Part shown: piece after piece, positions 1-10,115 of the stretch
How the letters are laid out: each line of letters opens with the position of its first letter
How positions within the stretch are numbered: the first letter of the stretch is position 1
Assembly (NCBI RefSeq): GCF_014205795.1
Contig: NZ_JACHCN010000001.1
Span: 248,001 to 312,000 of the forward strand
Reading direction: 5' to 3'
Origin: Rhodanobacter sp. MP7CTX1
GTDB taxonomy: Bacteria > Pseudomonadota > Gammaproteobacteria > Xanthomonadales > Rhodanobacteraceae
DNA length: 64,000 nt
Made by a program: the position numbers and the translations under genes
The notes under the pieces: model-generated
Databases searched by the model: none
Told to the model about the DNA's origin: nothing
The model's input: the letters and a program-made list of their open reading frames with translations, nothing else

Positions 1-3000
1 GGTGCGGGTGCCAGTGTGAACGTTATCGGTGCCTCAGGCGGCAATGGCGCCAACGGAAGCTACGGTCGCTACGCCAGCACTGGCGGCGGCGCGGGATACG
101 ACGGCGCCACGGGTTCGGCAGCCGTTGTCGGGACGGGCTTTACGCTGACCAACAACAGCAACATCGCGGCCGGGGCGGGTGGCATCGGCGGTAACGGTGG
201 CAGCGGCAGCGGTGGCAGTTACAGTCGTTACGGCGCTGGCGGCAATGGCGGCAATGGTGGGAATGGTGGGAATGGTGGTGCCGGCGCCGCGGGCGTCGAC
301 GGTATTGGTTTTGCGCTGACCAACGACGGCGCTGTTGTCGGCGGTGCGGGTGGCGCAGGCGGCGCTGGCGGTCAGGCTGGATATGGCGGTTACCGCGGTG
401 GCGTGGGCGGTGATGGCGGCGTGGGGGCGGCAGGCGGGGCTGGCGGCGCGGCGGTCAGTGGGTCGACTTTTGCGCTCACCAACGACAACGTGATTGCCGC
501 TGGCGCGGGTGGCACAGGCGGTGCCGGCGGTTACGGCGCGGGTGGAAACGAAGATTTTTCTGGGAATGGGGGGAGTGGCGGCCAAGGCGGTGCCGGCGGC
601 CAGGGCGGCATGGGTGGTGACGGCGTTACCGGTGCACAATTCATATTGACCAACAACGCGAGCATTTCAGGCGGAGCCGGTGGTCGTGGCGGCAATGGCG
701 GCAACGGTGGCTACGGTGCTTACTCGCATTCCGGAGTCAGCGGTGCCGGTGGCAATGCTGGTTCCGGTGGTGTCGGTGGTGCAGGTGGGGCGGGCGTCAG
801 TGGTCCCGCCTTCACACTGACCAATAGCGGATCCATCAACGGCGGTGCCGGCGGTGCCGGTGGACAAGGTCGTTATGGTGGCAACGTCACCTATACCTAC
901 GATGGCGTTGGCTCGAACGGTGGCAATGGCGGTGCGGGTGGCGCAGGTGGTAAGGGCGGTGACGGCGTGACCGGCGTTGATTTCGTGCTGACCAATAACG
1001 GGTCCATTGCGGGTGGTAGCGGCGGTTACGGCGCGCAAGGTTCCAGTGGTGGTCGCGGCGGCGGTAGCATTTCGGGAAATGGCAGTTTCGGCAACGGTGG
1101 CAACGGTGGTGGCGCCGGCATGGGCGGTCAGGGTGGCGCAGGCGTTGATGGTTCCGGGTTCACACTGACCAATAACAATAACGCGGTGATCAGTGGTGGC
1201 GCTGGCGGCTCCGGCAGTAATTTCGGCGGATGGTATGGCCGCGGTGGACGGAATGGGACGACTGGCGCCTATCAAGGCACTACTGGCAACATCGGATTGC
1301 TTGGTAGTGGCGGCCAAGGTGGCGCTGGCGTCAGTGGCTCGACATTCACGGTGACCAATGCCGGCCAGATTGCCGGAGGCCGCGGAGGCCAGGGCAGTAT
1401 ATTTAGGGCCTACGCCGGCCAAGGGTTGGTCACCCTCTTCGGCGCTGGTGGCAATGGCGGCGCTGGTGTCAGCGGTTCGTCCTTCACGCTGATCAATGCG
1501 GGTAGCGTGACGGGTGGCAACGGTGGCTATGGGTTTACCTACTCCGGCGGCGTTGACGGTGCAGGCGGCGTGGGCGTGGTGTCCACCGGCAGTTCGACCA
1601 TCATCGATTCAGGCAGCATCATCGGCGGTTTCACCCCCACTGGTGGTGTGCAGGCCGACGCAATCGACCTCAGCGGAGGCGGGAACACGCTGGAACTCGA
1701 TGCCGGTTACAACGTCGCCGGCAACGTGGTCAGCAGCAGTGGCACCACGAATGGCGGCGATACGCTTGTTCTGGGGGGCGCTGTTGATGCGGCGTTTGAC
1801 GCTTCGCAACTGGGTGACCTTGGCAGCGGTACGCAATATCAGGGCTTCACCAGTTATGAGAAAATCGGCACCGGCACGTGGACGCTTTCGGGCACCGACA
1901 GCTCCAGCGTCGCATGGCAAATCGACAGCGGTACCCTGGCGCTTGACAGCACCGGCAGCATTGCCGATGCCAGCGCTGTGGTGGACAACGGCACGTTCGA
2001 TATCAGCAATACGAGCGGCGCTTCGATCACGACGTTGAGTGGCACAGGCACGGTGACCCTAGGCGCACAGACGCTGACGTTGACCAACGCCAACGATACA
2101 TTCGGTGGTGCGATCAATGGTGGCGGCGGTCTCACGCTCGCGGCCGGCACTGAAACATTGACCGGCACGAGTACCTACACGGGCGACACGACGATCAACG
2201 GCGGCGGTACGCTGGCGATCACCAGTGGCGGTAGCGTCAACAGCACCGGGAACGTCATCGACAACGGCACGTTGATGGTGGACGGCGTCGGTTCGAGCAT
2301 CACCGCGAATGCTGGCGGCACACCGTTCGAGGTAGGCAGCAACGGCACCGGTAGCCTGACGGCGAGCAATGGTGCATCCGTCAACAGCACGGGTGAAATC
2401 AACATCGGCCAGAGCGCTGGCGATACCGGTACGGTGAACGTCACCAGCGGTGCGCAGGTAAACGCGGCGGGGAGCATGAATGTTGGCAAATACGGCAGCG
2501 GTTCGCTGACGGTCTCCGATGGCGGTTCGGTCGACAGCAGCTTTCTGTCGATCGCCGATCAGGCCGGTTCGACCGGCGCGGTGACCGTGACGGATGTCGG
2601 TTCATCGCTGACAGTTGCGTCAGGCGGCGAAATCATCGTCGGCAACCATGCTGGCAATGGCACGCTGACCGTCGCTAACGGTGCTTCGGTCACGGCGGAC
2701 GGTGTGGTGATTGCGGGCGATGCAGGCTCGGTCGGTGTGCTGAACATCGGTGCGGCCGCAGGTAGTGCCGCGACGGCTGCGGGCACGCTCAATACAAGTA
2801 CGGTCACGTTTGGTGCGGGTACCGGCTCCCTGGTGTTCAACCTTACCGATACCGGTTACACGGTCGATCCGACGATCAGCGGTAACGGCGCAGTTGATGT
2901 GCTGGCCGGCACGACGATTCTTACCGCGGACAACACCTACAGCGGTGCTACCACGATCAGCGGCGGCACGCTGGCGTTGAGCGGTAATGGCAGCATTGCC

Positions 3001-6000
3001 AATTCCAGCGGTGTGGTGGACAACGGCACGTTCGATATCAGCAACACGCCCGGAGCTTCGATCACCACGTTGAGTGGTACAGGCAACGTGACTCTTGGTG
3101 CACAGACGCTGACATTGACCAACGCGAACGACACGTTTGCGGGCGTGATCGGCGGCACCGGCGGCCTGGTTTTGACAGGTGGCTTGCAGACTCTCAATGG
3201 CGCCAACACGTACACCGGCGATACCACGCTGCAAGGTGGCACGTTGGTAGTGGGTGACGGCAGCACGGCTAACGCGGCGGTGGCGGGCAACGTCAATGTC
3301 GACAGCGGCGCGACGCTGGCTGGCGATGGCTTGGTCGGCGGCAATGTCGTTATCGGCAGCGGCGCACATCTGGACCCTGGGACCAATGGGGCCATCGGTA
3401 CGCTTTCCGTTGCCGGCGATCTTACGGTGGCCCAGGGCGGCATCCTTGATTACACCTTTGGCACGCAGGCCGGTACCGGCGATCAGGTCAGCGTTGCTGG
3501 CAACCTGACGCTCAATGGCGCCACGCTCAACATCAACTCCGTCACAAGTCCCGGTGTATACCGGCTGATCAGCTACGGTGGCACGCTGGCCGAGACCAAC
3601 GGGGGCATCTTGCTGGGCAACCAGCCTGCCGGCGATGCGCTCGCCATTCAAACGTTGACGGGCCAGATCAATCTGCTCAGTGCCGTGGGTAGCCTGCAGT
3701 TCTGGGACGCCGACGGTCAGGCCTCGTCCACGCAGATGGGCGGCGGCAGTGGCACGTGGTCGGTGACCGCGCCGAACTGGACGGACGCCAACGCCGATTT
3801 CGTCGGCGCGATGCAGCCGCAGCCAGGCTTCGCGGTTTTCGCAGGCACGGCAGGCACGGTGACGGTGGACAACAGTGTCGGCGCGGTGAGCACGACCGGC
3901 ATGCAATTCATGAGCACGGGTTACGTGATGAATGGCGACACGCTGACGCTGGTTGCGGACAGCAACAACGTAGCGCCAACGATCAATGTCGGTGATGGCA
4001 CGATTCAAAGTGCGAGCGACGTCGCCACCATCAACAACGTGCTGGCCGGTACGGACGGGCTGGTTAAAAACGACTTCGGCACCGCGGTGCTGACTGGCGT
4101 CAACACGTATACCGGTGGCACCACGATCGCAGGCGGCACGCTCTCGGTAGGCAGTGATGCCAACCTCGGCGACGCCAGCGGTGGTTTGACGCTTGATGGC
4201 GGCACGTTGGAGAACACGGCCAGCTTTACCTCGGCGCGAGCGGTTTCCGTCACGGGAAACAGTGGCACGTTCGACACCGATGCCGGTACCACGCTCACTT
4301 TGAGCGGGACAGTCAGCGGTGCCGGCTTTGCTAAAGCTGGCGATGGCACGCTGCTTCTCAGCGGCCAGGACAACACCAGCGGATTGTTGTCCGTCAACGC
4401 GGGCGAGCTGGATCTGAATGGCAACAACAGCACCTTCGACGGCGGTATCTTCCTGGCCAACGGCACCACGCTGCTGGTGGGTGGTGCGGGCGCCGGCGTC
4501 AATGTGACGGGTGCTGGCGGCATGTCTGGTTCCAACGGTGGAATAGTCACATCCAACGGTTCGGGTTCCAAATACTTCAATGGTGGTGCGGGCGGCAACG
4601 GCGTTGCCGGCGGTGCCGGTATCAGCGGCAGCGGCTTTGCGCTGACCAACAACAGCACTGTCAGCGGTGGCTCCGGCGGCGGTGGCGGTGCGGGAAAATA
4701 TGGCAATGGGCTGAGCGGCAACGGTGGCGTGGGGGCAGCCGGGGGTGCCGGCGTGAGTGGTGCAGGCTTTGGCTTGACCAACACGGGTTCCATCAGTGGC
4801 GGCGCCGGCGGTGACGGCGGTCGAAGTGGTGGTGGCATATCGAACGCGACCCAGGGAGCGGCTGGCAACGGCTACAACGGTGGTGCAGGCGGCGCCGGCA
4901 ATGACGGCGTTATGGGTACGGATTTCAACTTGAGCAATGCGGGTAGCATTGCCGGAGGTAACGGCGGCCGCGGCGGTCAAGGTGGTTACGGTGCCCAGGG
5001 TGCGACCGATGCGGCGCAGGCCGGCGGCAATGGGGGTGTCGGCGGCGATGGCGGCAACGGCGGCGCCGGCGTGAGCGGTGTCCAGTTCGGCCTGGACAAC
5101 AGCGGTCTCGTTTTTGGCGGATCAGGTGGTTCGGCAGGCGAGGGTGGTTCGGCGGGTAGCGGCAGCTACTCCAGCGGCAGCGCGGCGCCTGGCAACGGTG
5201 GTACGGGTGGCGTGGCCGGTGTGGGCGGCTCAGGTGGCGCCGGCGTGGCGGGCAGCTACTTCAACGTGACGAACGAAACGACCGGCAGCATCACCGGTGG
5301 CCAAGGCGGCTACGGCGGCTACAGCCGCCGTGGCAGCAATGGCGGCCTCACGGCGGGCGGCGGCGCGACAGGCAGCTATGGCGCAGGTGGTATCGCGAGT
5401 GTGGCGGGTATTGGCGGTGCGGGCATCGGCGGCGATCATTTCGACGTTACCAACAATGGCGCGATCAGCGGCGGCTACGGCGGCATGGGTAGCGAGCCTG
5501 GCGACAATTTCACGACGGCCACAGCGATGGCTGGCGGCATGGGCGGCACGGGCGGGGCGGGCATCAGCGGCAGTTATGTCACCGTGACCAACAACGCGAC
5601 TGGCACCGTCACCGGTGGCCAGGGTGGTACGGGTGGTTACGGCAGCTACAGCAATGCCACCGGAGCCACGTCCGGTGCGGGTGGTGCGGGCGGTGTCGGC
5701 GGTGCCGGTATCAGCGGCACGCAATTACTGATCAACAATGCAGGCGCCATCAACGGTGGCATGGGCGGTAGCGGTCACTACGGCGCTAACGACTTCAATG
5801 ACACGGTTCTCCTGTCCGCCGGTGGCGTAGGCGGCGCCGGCGGCACCGGCGGTGCAGGCATCGCGGGCTCCGCTTTCGAGTTGAACAATGTCGCTACGGT
5901 TACCGGCGGTGTGGGCGGCACCGGGGCCTACGGAAAGAATGGCTCCTCCTTCAATAACGCCAACGGCAACGGCGGTAACGGCGGCGCTGGTGGCGCGGGC

Positions 6001-8922
6001 GGTGCGGGTGTTATCGGCACGGGATTCACTGTGATCAACAGTGGCAGCATCACGGGCGGTGCCGGCGGTATCGGCGGCGCGGCTGGTGCGGGCAGCAGTT
6101 ACTACAGCGGTGCAGCTGCAGGCACTGCCGGCGTGGCCGGTGCCGGTGGTGCGGGTGGCGTGGGCGTGATCTCGACGAGCAACTCGATTGTGGTCGACAG
6201 CGGCACCATCGCCGGTGGCTTGGGCGCCGACGGTACGCAGGCCGACGCCGTCAATTTCAGCGGTGGCAACAACACGCTGGAAATCGACGCGGGCTACGTG
6301 TTGACCGGTAACGTCGTCAGCACCAGCGGCACGACACAGGGTGGGGATACCCTCGCGTTGGGCGGTGCCACCAACGACAGCTTCAACGTGTCGCAGATCG
6401 GCGCAGTCGGCGGCGGTACGCAGTATCAAGGCTTTGCCAACTTCGCCAAGACCGGCTCCAGCACCTGGACCCTGACTGGTGCCGGCAACGCGAGCGAAGC
6501 ATGGACCATCGTCGACGGCACCTTGGCTGGCAACACAACCAGCCTTGTGGGTAACGTCACGTTTGCGCCAGCGACAGGCGATACCGCGATCGTCGACTTT
6601 GATCAGACGCAGAACGGTATCTATGCCGGCGTAGTGTCCGGTGCCGGTACGTTGGAAAAGACCGGTAACGCGACATTGACGCTGACATCCGCCAGCACTT
6701 ACACCGGTGGCACCACGATCAGCGGCGGCACACTGCAGCTGGGCAACGGCGGCAACACCGGCTCGATCGCCGGCAATGTCACGGACAACGGCACGCTGGC
6801 ATTTGATCGCGCCAACGCGGTGACCGTCGACGGTGTCGTCAGCGGCACCGGTGCAGTAACGCAAATCGGTAGCGGCATCACTGCCTTGACCGGTACCAAC
6901 ACCTATACCGGTGGTACCAAGATCACAGGCGGCACGCTGCAGCTGGGTAGCGGTGGCACGACCGGCTCGATCGTCGGCAATGTCACGGACAACGGCACGC
7001 TGGCGTTCGATCGGTCCGGCGATGTGAGCTTTGCCGGCGTCATTTCAGGCGCAGGTGGCGTGTCCAAGTTCGGCGCAGGTAGCCTGACGCTGACCAACAC
7101 CAACAGCTATACCGGTGGCACGACGCTCAACGCTGGCACGCTGGTGCTGGGCAATGCCTCGGAAATCGGCAGCGGTAAGCTGGCGATGGCGGCCGGCACG
7201 ACGCTGGAGTTCGCCAACAGCTTTACGCTAGCGAACGCGATCACGTTGTCGGGCGAGCCTACCGTCAATGTCGCCACGGGTCTGAGCACGACGCTGAGCG
7301 GTGGCATCAGCGATGGCGCACAGGCGGGCGATCTGGTCAAAACCGGCACCGGTACGTTGGTGCTCACGGGCGCTGACACCTACACCGGTGGCACCGAAGC
7401 GGCAGCGGGCACGCTGGACGTGGAAGGCAGCCTGACCAGTGCGGTGAGCGTGGATAGTGGCGCGACGCTGGTGGGCACGGGCAGCACTGGCGGTTTGACG
7501 GTGGCTAGTGGTGGCCTGGTATCGCCCGGCGCCAATGCTATCGGCACCTTGACGGTGAACGGCAACGTGAGCCTGGCTGCTGGCTCGATGTATCAGGTCA
7601 ATGCCAACGATACCGGTGGCAGCGATCTGATCCATGCGACCGGTACGGCGGCGCTGGGCGGCGGCTCGGTGATCGCGGTGGAAGCGGGTAGCAACTGGAA
7701 CGCCACCACCCGGTACACGATCCTGACGGCCGGCGGCGGCGTGGTGGGCACCTTCGGTTCGGTCAGCAACAACTTCGCGTTCCTGACTCCGACGATGAGC
7801 TACGACGCGAACGATGCGTACCTCACACTGGTGCGTAACGCCACGACGTTCCCGTCGGTGGGCGTGACAGCGAACGAAGTCCATACCGCTGCCGCCATCG
7901 AAGCGCTGGGCTCGGCCAAGCCGCTCTACAACGCGGTGCTGCCGCTGGCAGTGGGCCCGGCGCAGGCCGCGTTCGCCAGCCTTTCGGGTGACAGCCTGGC
8001 CAGCACACGCACGGCGATGATCGATGACAGCCACTATGTGCGCGATGCGATCAACAACCACCTGCAGGGCGTGCAGGGCACTGGCGAGACGACACATCAG
8101 GATGACCAGGGCAGCGTCTGGGTCAGCACTTGGGGCCACGGTGGCAATCATGACGGCGACGACAATGCCGCGGCCATGAGCAGCACGGGTAGTGGTGTAC
8201 TGGTGGGTGCGGATCGTGATCTGGGCATCTGGCGCGTAGGCGCGGTGGCAGGTTCCGGAGAGCTGTCCAACAGCAGCACCGAAGGTACGTCTGCCGATGC
8301 ACACAGCACCGACACCGTGCTGGGGCTGTACACCGGTCTGGACCTTGGGGCTTGGCAGTTGCAGGGCGGGGCGGCGCATAGCTGGTATACGACGCGCAGT
8401 CATCGTCAGATCGACGTGCCGGGCATCGCCGGTTCCGAGACGGCTCGCTACGACAGTGGCCTGACGCAGGCGTATGTCGACGGTGGTTACCAGTTCACGT
8501 TTGCACGCAGCACGCTGACGCCGTTCGTGGATCTCGCCAGTGTCTGGATCCACCAGGGTGCGATCAGCGAGAGCGGTGGGGCGCCGGCACTGGATGTGCA
8601 GGCGAACAGCAGCAGCGTCAACTACGGGACGGCAGGGGTGCGCGGCGTGTTTGAGCCCTCGCCGGGCCTGCAGCTGCATGCGAGCGTGGGTTATCAGCAT
8701 GCCTGGGGTGACCTGCAATCGATCAACCAGCAGCAGTTTGCTGGCGGCAGCGACAGCTTCACCGTCGCCGGTCTGCCGGTGGCCACGAACGCTGGCGTCG
8801 TCGACCTCGGCATCCGCTTCACGATAAGCAAGAACGTCACGGTCGATGCGGGCTACCACGGTCAATTCGCGAACCAGGCCACTGACCAGGGCGCGAAGAT
8901 GGCGTTGAACGTCAGCTTCTGA
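1..8922 (+). CDS. Giant glycine-rich autotransporter (type V secretion), 5' end outside the window
   Basis: The frame is open from base 1, so the true start and signal peptide lie upstream; about 2970 residues are visible. The C-terminal 270 residues (about 8110-8922) look like an autotransporter beta-barrel and end in Phe, as outer-membrane proteins do. The passenger has two glycine-rich blocks (about 1-1570 and 4480-6165) built of units with a short strand such as FTLTNNGSI followed by a GGAGG-type loop. I count 9 strands in the first block and 10 in the second. Between and after the blocks are eight passenger-associated transport repeats with the core TYTGGTTISGGTL (from 2173, 2935, 3208, 4105, 6697, 6898, 7105 and 7378 approximately). 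The predicted role is a self-secreted surface adhesin or biofilm protein; the ligand cannot be read from sequence. The calls of beta-barrel and PATR repeats are firm; the adhesin role is inferred. Confidence 0.93.
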   Translation, partial: GAGASVNVIGASGGNGANGSYGRYASTGGGAGYDGATGSAAVVGTGFTLTNNSNIAAGAGGIGGNGGSGSGGSYSRYGAGGNGGNGGNGGNGGAGAAGVDGIGFALTNDGAVVGGAGGAGGAGGQAGYGGYRGGVGGDGGVGAAGGAGGAAVSGSTFALTNDNVIAAGAGGTGGAGGYGAGGNEDFSGNGGSGGQGGAGGQGGMGGDGVTGAQFILTNNASISGGAGGRGGNGGNGGYGAYSHSGVSGAGGNAGSGGVGGAGGAGVSGPAFTLTNSGSINGGAGGAGGQGRYGGNVTYTYDGVGSNGGNGGAGGAGGKGGDGVTGVDFVLTNNGSIAGGSGGYGAQGSSGGRGGGSISGNGSFGNGGNGGGAGMGGQGGAGVDGSGFTLTNNNNAVISGGAGGSGSNFGGWYGRGGRNGTTGAYQGTTGNIGLLGSGGQGGAGVSGSTFTVTNAGQIAGGRGGQGSIFRAYAGQGLVTLFGAGGNGGAGVSGSSFTLINAGSVTGGNGGYGFTYSGGVDGAGGVGVVSTGSSTIIDSGSIIGGFTPTGGVQADAIDLSGGGNTLELDAGYNVAGNVVSSSGTTNGGDTLVLGGAVDAAFDASQLGDLGSGTQYQGFTSYEKIGTGTWTLSGTDSSSVAWQIDSGTLALDSTGSIADASAVVDNGTFDISNTSGASITTLSGTGTVTLGAQTLTLTNANDTFGGAINGGGGLTLAAGTETLTGTSTYTGDTTINGGGTLAITSGGSVNSTGNVIDNGTLMVDGVGSSITANAGGTPFEVGSNGTGSLTASNGASVNSTGEINIGQSAGDTGTVNVTSGAQVNAAGSMNVGKYGSGSLTVSDGGSVDSSFLSIADQAGSTGAVTVTDVGSSLTVASGGEIIVGNHAGNGTLTVANGASVTADGVVIAGDAGSVGVLNIGAAAGSAATAAGTLNTSTVTFGAGTGSLVFNLTDTGYTVDPTISGNGAVDVLAGTTILTADNTYSGATTISGGTLALSGNGSIANSSGVVDNGTFDISNTPGASITTLSGTGNVTLGAQTLTLTNANDTFAGVIGGTGGLVLTGGLQTLNGANTYTGDTTLQGGTLVVGDGSTANAAVAGNVNVDSGATLAGDGLVGGNVVIGSGAHLDPGTNGAIGTLSVAGDLTVAQGGILDYTFGTQAGTGDQVSVAGNLTLNGATLNINSVTSPGVYRLISYGGTLAETNGGILLGNQPAGDALAIQTLTGQINLLSAVGSLQFWDADGQASSTQMGGGSGTWSVTAPNWTDANADFVGAMQPQPGFAVFAGTAGTVTVDNSVGAVSTTGMQFMSTGYVMNGDTLTLVADSNNVAPTINVGDGTIQSASDVATINNVLAGTDGLVKNDFGTAVLTGVNTYTGGTTIAGGTLSVGSDANLGDASGGLTLDGGTLENTASFTSARAVSVTGNSGTFDTDAGTTLTLSGTVSGAGFAKAGDGTLLLSGQDNTSGLLSVNAGELDLNGNNSTFDGGIFLANGTTLLVGGAGAGVNVTGAGGMSGSNGGIVTSNGSGSKYFNGGAGGNGVAGGAGISGSGFALTNNSTVSGGSGGGGGAGKYGNGLSGNGGVGAAGGAGVSGAGFGLTNTGSISGGAGGDGGRSGGGISNATQGAAGNGYNGGAGGAGNDGVMGTDFNLSNAGSIAGGNGGRGGQGGYGAQGATDAAQAGGNGGVGGDGGNGGAGVSGVQFGLDNSGLVFGGSGGSAGEGGSAGSGSYSSGSAAPGNGGTGGVAGVGGSGGAGVAGSYFNVTNETTGSITGGQGGYGGYSRRGSNGGLTAGGGATGSYGAGGIASVAGIGGAGIGGDHFDVTNNGAISGGYGGMGSEPGDNFTTATAMAGGMGGTGGAGISGSYVTVTNNATGTVTGGQGGTGGYGSYSNATGATSGAGGAGGVGGAGISGTQLLINNAGAINGGMGGSGHYGANDFNDTVLLSAGGVGGAGGTGGAGIAGSAFELNNVATVTGGVGGTGAYGKNGSSFNNANGNGGNGGAGGAGGAGVIGTGFTVINSGSITGGAGGIGGAAGAGSSYYSGAAAGTAGVAGAGGAGGVGVISTSNSIVVDSGTIAGGLGADGTQADAVNFSGGNNTLEIDAGYVLTGNVVSTSGTTQGGDTLALGGATNDSFNVSQIGAVGGGTQYQGFANFAKTGSSTWTLTGAGNASEAWTIVDGTLAGNTTSLVGNVTFAPATGDTAIVDFDQTQNGIYAGVVSGAGTLEKTGNATLTLTSASTYTGGTTISGGTLQLGNGGNTGSIAGNVTDNGTLAFDRANAVTVDGVVSGTGAVTQIGSGITALTGTNTYTGGTKITGGTLQLGSGGTTGSIVGNVTDNGTLAFDRSGDVSFAGVISGAGGVSKFGAGSLTLTNTNSYTGGTTLNAGTLVLGNASEIGSGKLAMAAGTTLEFANSFTLANAITLSGEPTVNVATGLSTTLSGGISDGAQAGDLVKTGTGTLVLTGADTYTGGTEAAAGTLDVEGSLTSAVSVDSGATLVGTGSTGGLTVASGGLVSPGANAIGTLTVNGNVSLAAGSMYQVNANDTGGSDLIHATGTAALGGGSVIAVEAGSNWNATTRYTILTAGGGVVGTFGSVSNNFAFLTPTMSYDANDAYLTLVRNATTFPSVGVTANEVHTAAAIEALGSAKPLYNAVLPLAVGPAQAAFASLSGDSLASTRTAMIDDSHYVRDAINNHLQGVQGTGETTHQDDQGSVWVSTWGHGGNHDGDDNAAAMSSTGSGVLVGADRDLGIWRVGAVAGSGELSNSSTEGTSADAHSTDTVLGLYTGLDLGAWQLQGGAAHSWYTTRSHRQIDVPGIAGSETARYDSGLTQAYVDGGYQFTFARSTLTPFVDLASVWIHQGAISESGGAPALDVQANSSSVNYGTAGVRGVFEPSPGLQLHASVGYQHAWGDLQSINQQQFAGGSDSFTVAGLPVATNAGVVDLGIRFTISKNVTVDAGYHGQFANQATDQGAKMALNVSF
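4480..6165 (+). repeat. Second glycine-rich block of the autotransporter passenger
   Basis: About ten imperfect units of roughly 50-60 codons, each with a strand-like core (xFxLTNxGSI or similar) and a loop dominated by Gly, Ala, Ser and Asn. The DNA is correspondingly rich in GGC/GGT triplets. The block parallels the one at 1-1570, and both run into the same non-glycine module (1567-1950 and 6160-6522), which suggests internal duplication. Confidence 0.75.
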
Positions 8923-8965
8923 TAACACCTCCCCGGCAGCAGGGCTGCTGGGGGGAATACAAACC

Positions 8966-9004
8966 AAGAGGCCGCATTGATTGGTTCAATCACTGCGGCC
9001 TCTT
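8966..9004 (+). terminator. Hairpin terminator of the autotransporter gene
   Basis: A perfect 11-bp inverted repeat (8966-8976 with 8994-9004, core AAGAGGCCGCA) with a 17-nt loop lies 44 bases past the stop codon. It is followed by TCGTATT rather than a clean T-run, so efficiency is uncertain. Confidence 0.6.
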
Positions 9005-9052
9005 CGTATTCGCAAAGCGTGGAGACTTTTGTTGGTACGCCCCTCTCCGTTC

Positions 9053-9127
9053 GCCCTGAACGTAGCGCAGCGAAGTCGAAGGGCACGCTCCGAGGAGCCT
9101 TCGACTTCGTTGCGCTACGCTCAGGGC
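9053..9127. repeat. Long palindromic intergenic repeat
   Basis: Arms 9053-9082 and 9098-9127 are 30 bases each and complementary except for a few positions, around a 15-base centre. The core GTAGCGCAGCGAAGTCGAAGG belongs to a repeat type often seen between genes in Xanthomonadales. It sits between the terminator hairpin and the 3' end of the GNAT gene on the other strand. Confidence 0.7.
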
Positions 9128-9174
9128 AAACGGATTGAAGGTTTGATGGAGACGGCCTCACCAGGAACTTCTAA

Positions 9175-9678
9175 CTAGGTTGTTAAAACACGCTGCATGA
9201 CGAGTTCGCCATTTGGCGCCGTTCCGACATGGACAAAACCAAGTCTTGCAAAGATTCGCTGAGCGCCTCGACGTTCGAGCTTGCGATTCTCGATCGTGGC
9301 AATCAGGCGATGCGGAGCGCCGGGCTCGCGCGCGAGTGCGGTGAAACCTTCGATCATCCGTTCCATCAGGCTAACATTCAGGCCGATCAGTCGGCTGCCT
9401 GGACGGATGAACATGCGGACAAATCCGTAAGACCGATTATGTTCGTCCATGCGAATCGCGACGGTGCAAACGCCGACGATATGATGGCTCTCTTCTTCCT
9501 GAAGAACACACGCGACTTCCCACGAGCGCCACCAGGCCTCATCCGGATTCGTCAATGCTCCTTCTTGTAGCCAGAACGCTATCAGTTGTTGCCGCATGGC
9601 CTCGGTTACGCTGCCGAATACCCAGCGGACGTGAAATCGCGGGGTCACCTTGGTGGGCGTGTTGATCGCCTGGATCAT
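9175..9678 (-). CDS. GNAT-family N-acetyltransferase
   Basis: A 167-residue protein. The start at 9678 is chosen because AGGACGAG stands about 8 bases upstream; a longer reading would overlap the upstream response-regulator gene. The middle and C-terminal parts fit the GNAT fold: strand HHIVGVCTVAIR, then YGFVRMFIRPGSRLIGLNVSLMER-type segment and the terminal RRGAQRIFARLGFVHVG block (ARLGF). The acetyl-CoA loop is not canonical (RPGSRLIG in place of Q/RxxGxG/A), so substrate and activity are open. It follows a single-domain response regulator by 50 bases on the same strand and may be co-transcribed with it. Confidence 0.65.
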   Translation of the reverse strand: MIQAINTPTKVTPRFHVRWVFGSVTEAMRQQLIAFWLQEGALTNPDEAWWRSWEVACVLQEEESHHIVGVCTVAIRMDEHNRSYGFVRMFIRPGSRLIGLNVSLMERMIEGFTALAREPGAPHRLIATIENRKLERRGAQRIFARLGFVHVGTAPNGELVMQRVLTT

Positions 9679-9728
9679 GGAAGAACTCGTCCTGAATGAA
9701 ATTTTCGAATCACAGTTTAGCCAGCGGA

Positions 9729-10115
9729 CTATTCTTGCTCGGTTGTGGCGCTCGTTTCCTGAGCCTGTGCAATCGCGTCCATCAGTTCGGTGGCGCTGAA
9801 GGGTTTGCGTAGGCACACAGTTCGAAGTGGATAGCCACCATGGTCGCGAGCTGAATCGGCCGAGATCAAAATCAAAGCGATTTGCGGATGTCGCTCAACA
9901 GCGGCGATACACACGTCGATGCCAGTAGCATCAGTACCCAGGATGATGTCTGCGATCACGATGTCTACGCGACCGGCGCTCAGCATTTGCATCGCTTCGC
10001 TATAGGTGCGGAACGTCTGAACAAGAAATTCGGTCTTTGCCTCGAGGATATCCTCAATGGCGGACAGCACGGCAACGTCATCGTCGATGACGACAACGAC
10101 TGGCTGAATTTTCAT
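9729..10115 (-). CDS. Single-domain response regulator (REC only)
   Basis: 128 residues covering just one receiver domain. The acidic triad D11-D13, phospho-acceptor D56 (in VIADIIL), S85 (in LISAD) and K104 (in LRKPF) are all in place. There is no output domain, so it probably acts by protein-protein contact or as a phosphate relay or sink. The start has AGGGG 7 bases upstream. The nearest histidine kinase in the window is the hybrid kinase 2 kb away on the opposite strand; partnership is conjecture. Confidence 0.88.
   Translation of the reverse strand: MKIQPVVVVIDDDVAVLSAIEDILEAKTEFLVQTFRTYSEAMQMLSAGRVDIVIADIILGTDATGIDVCIAAVERHPQIALILISADSARDHGGYPLRTVCLRKPFSATELMDAIAQAQETSATTEQE

Noticed and set aside
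2620-4980. A 786-codon open frame on the minus strand inside the autotransporter gene
   Set aside because: It is the complement of repetitive Gly/Thr-rich coding DNA, has no ribosome site, and its Ala/Arg/Thr-rich product resembles no protein; several similar frames occur along the same gene.
7228-8967. A 579-codon minus-strand frame opposite the autotransporter barrel
   Set aside because: The plus strand codes for an unmistakable beta-barrel there; the antisense product has no recognisable domain.
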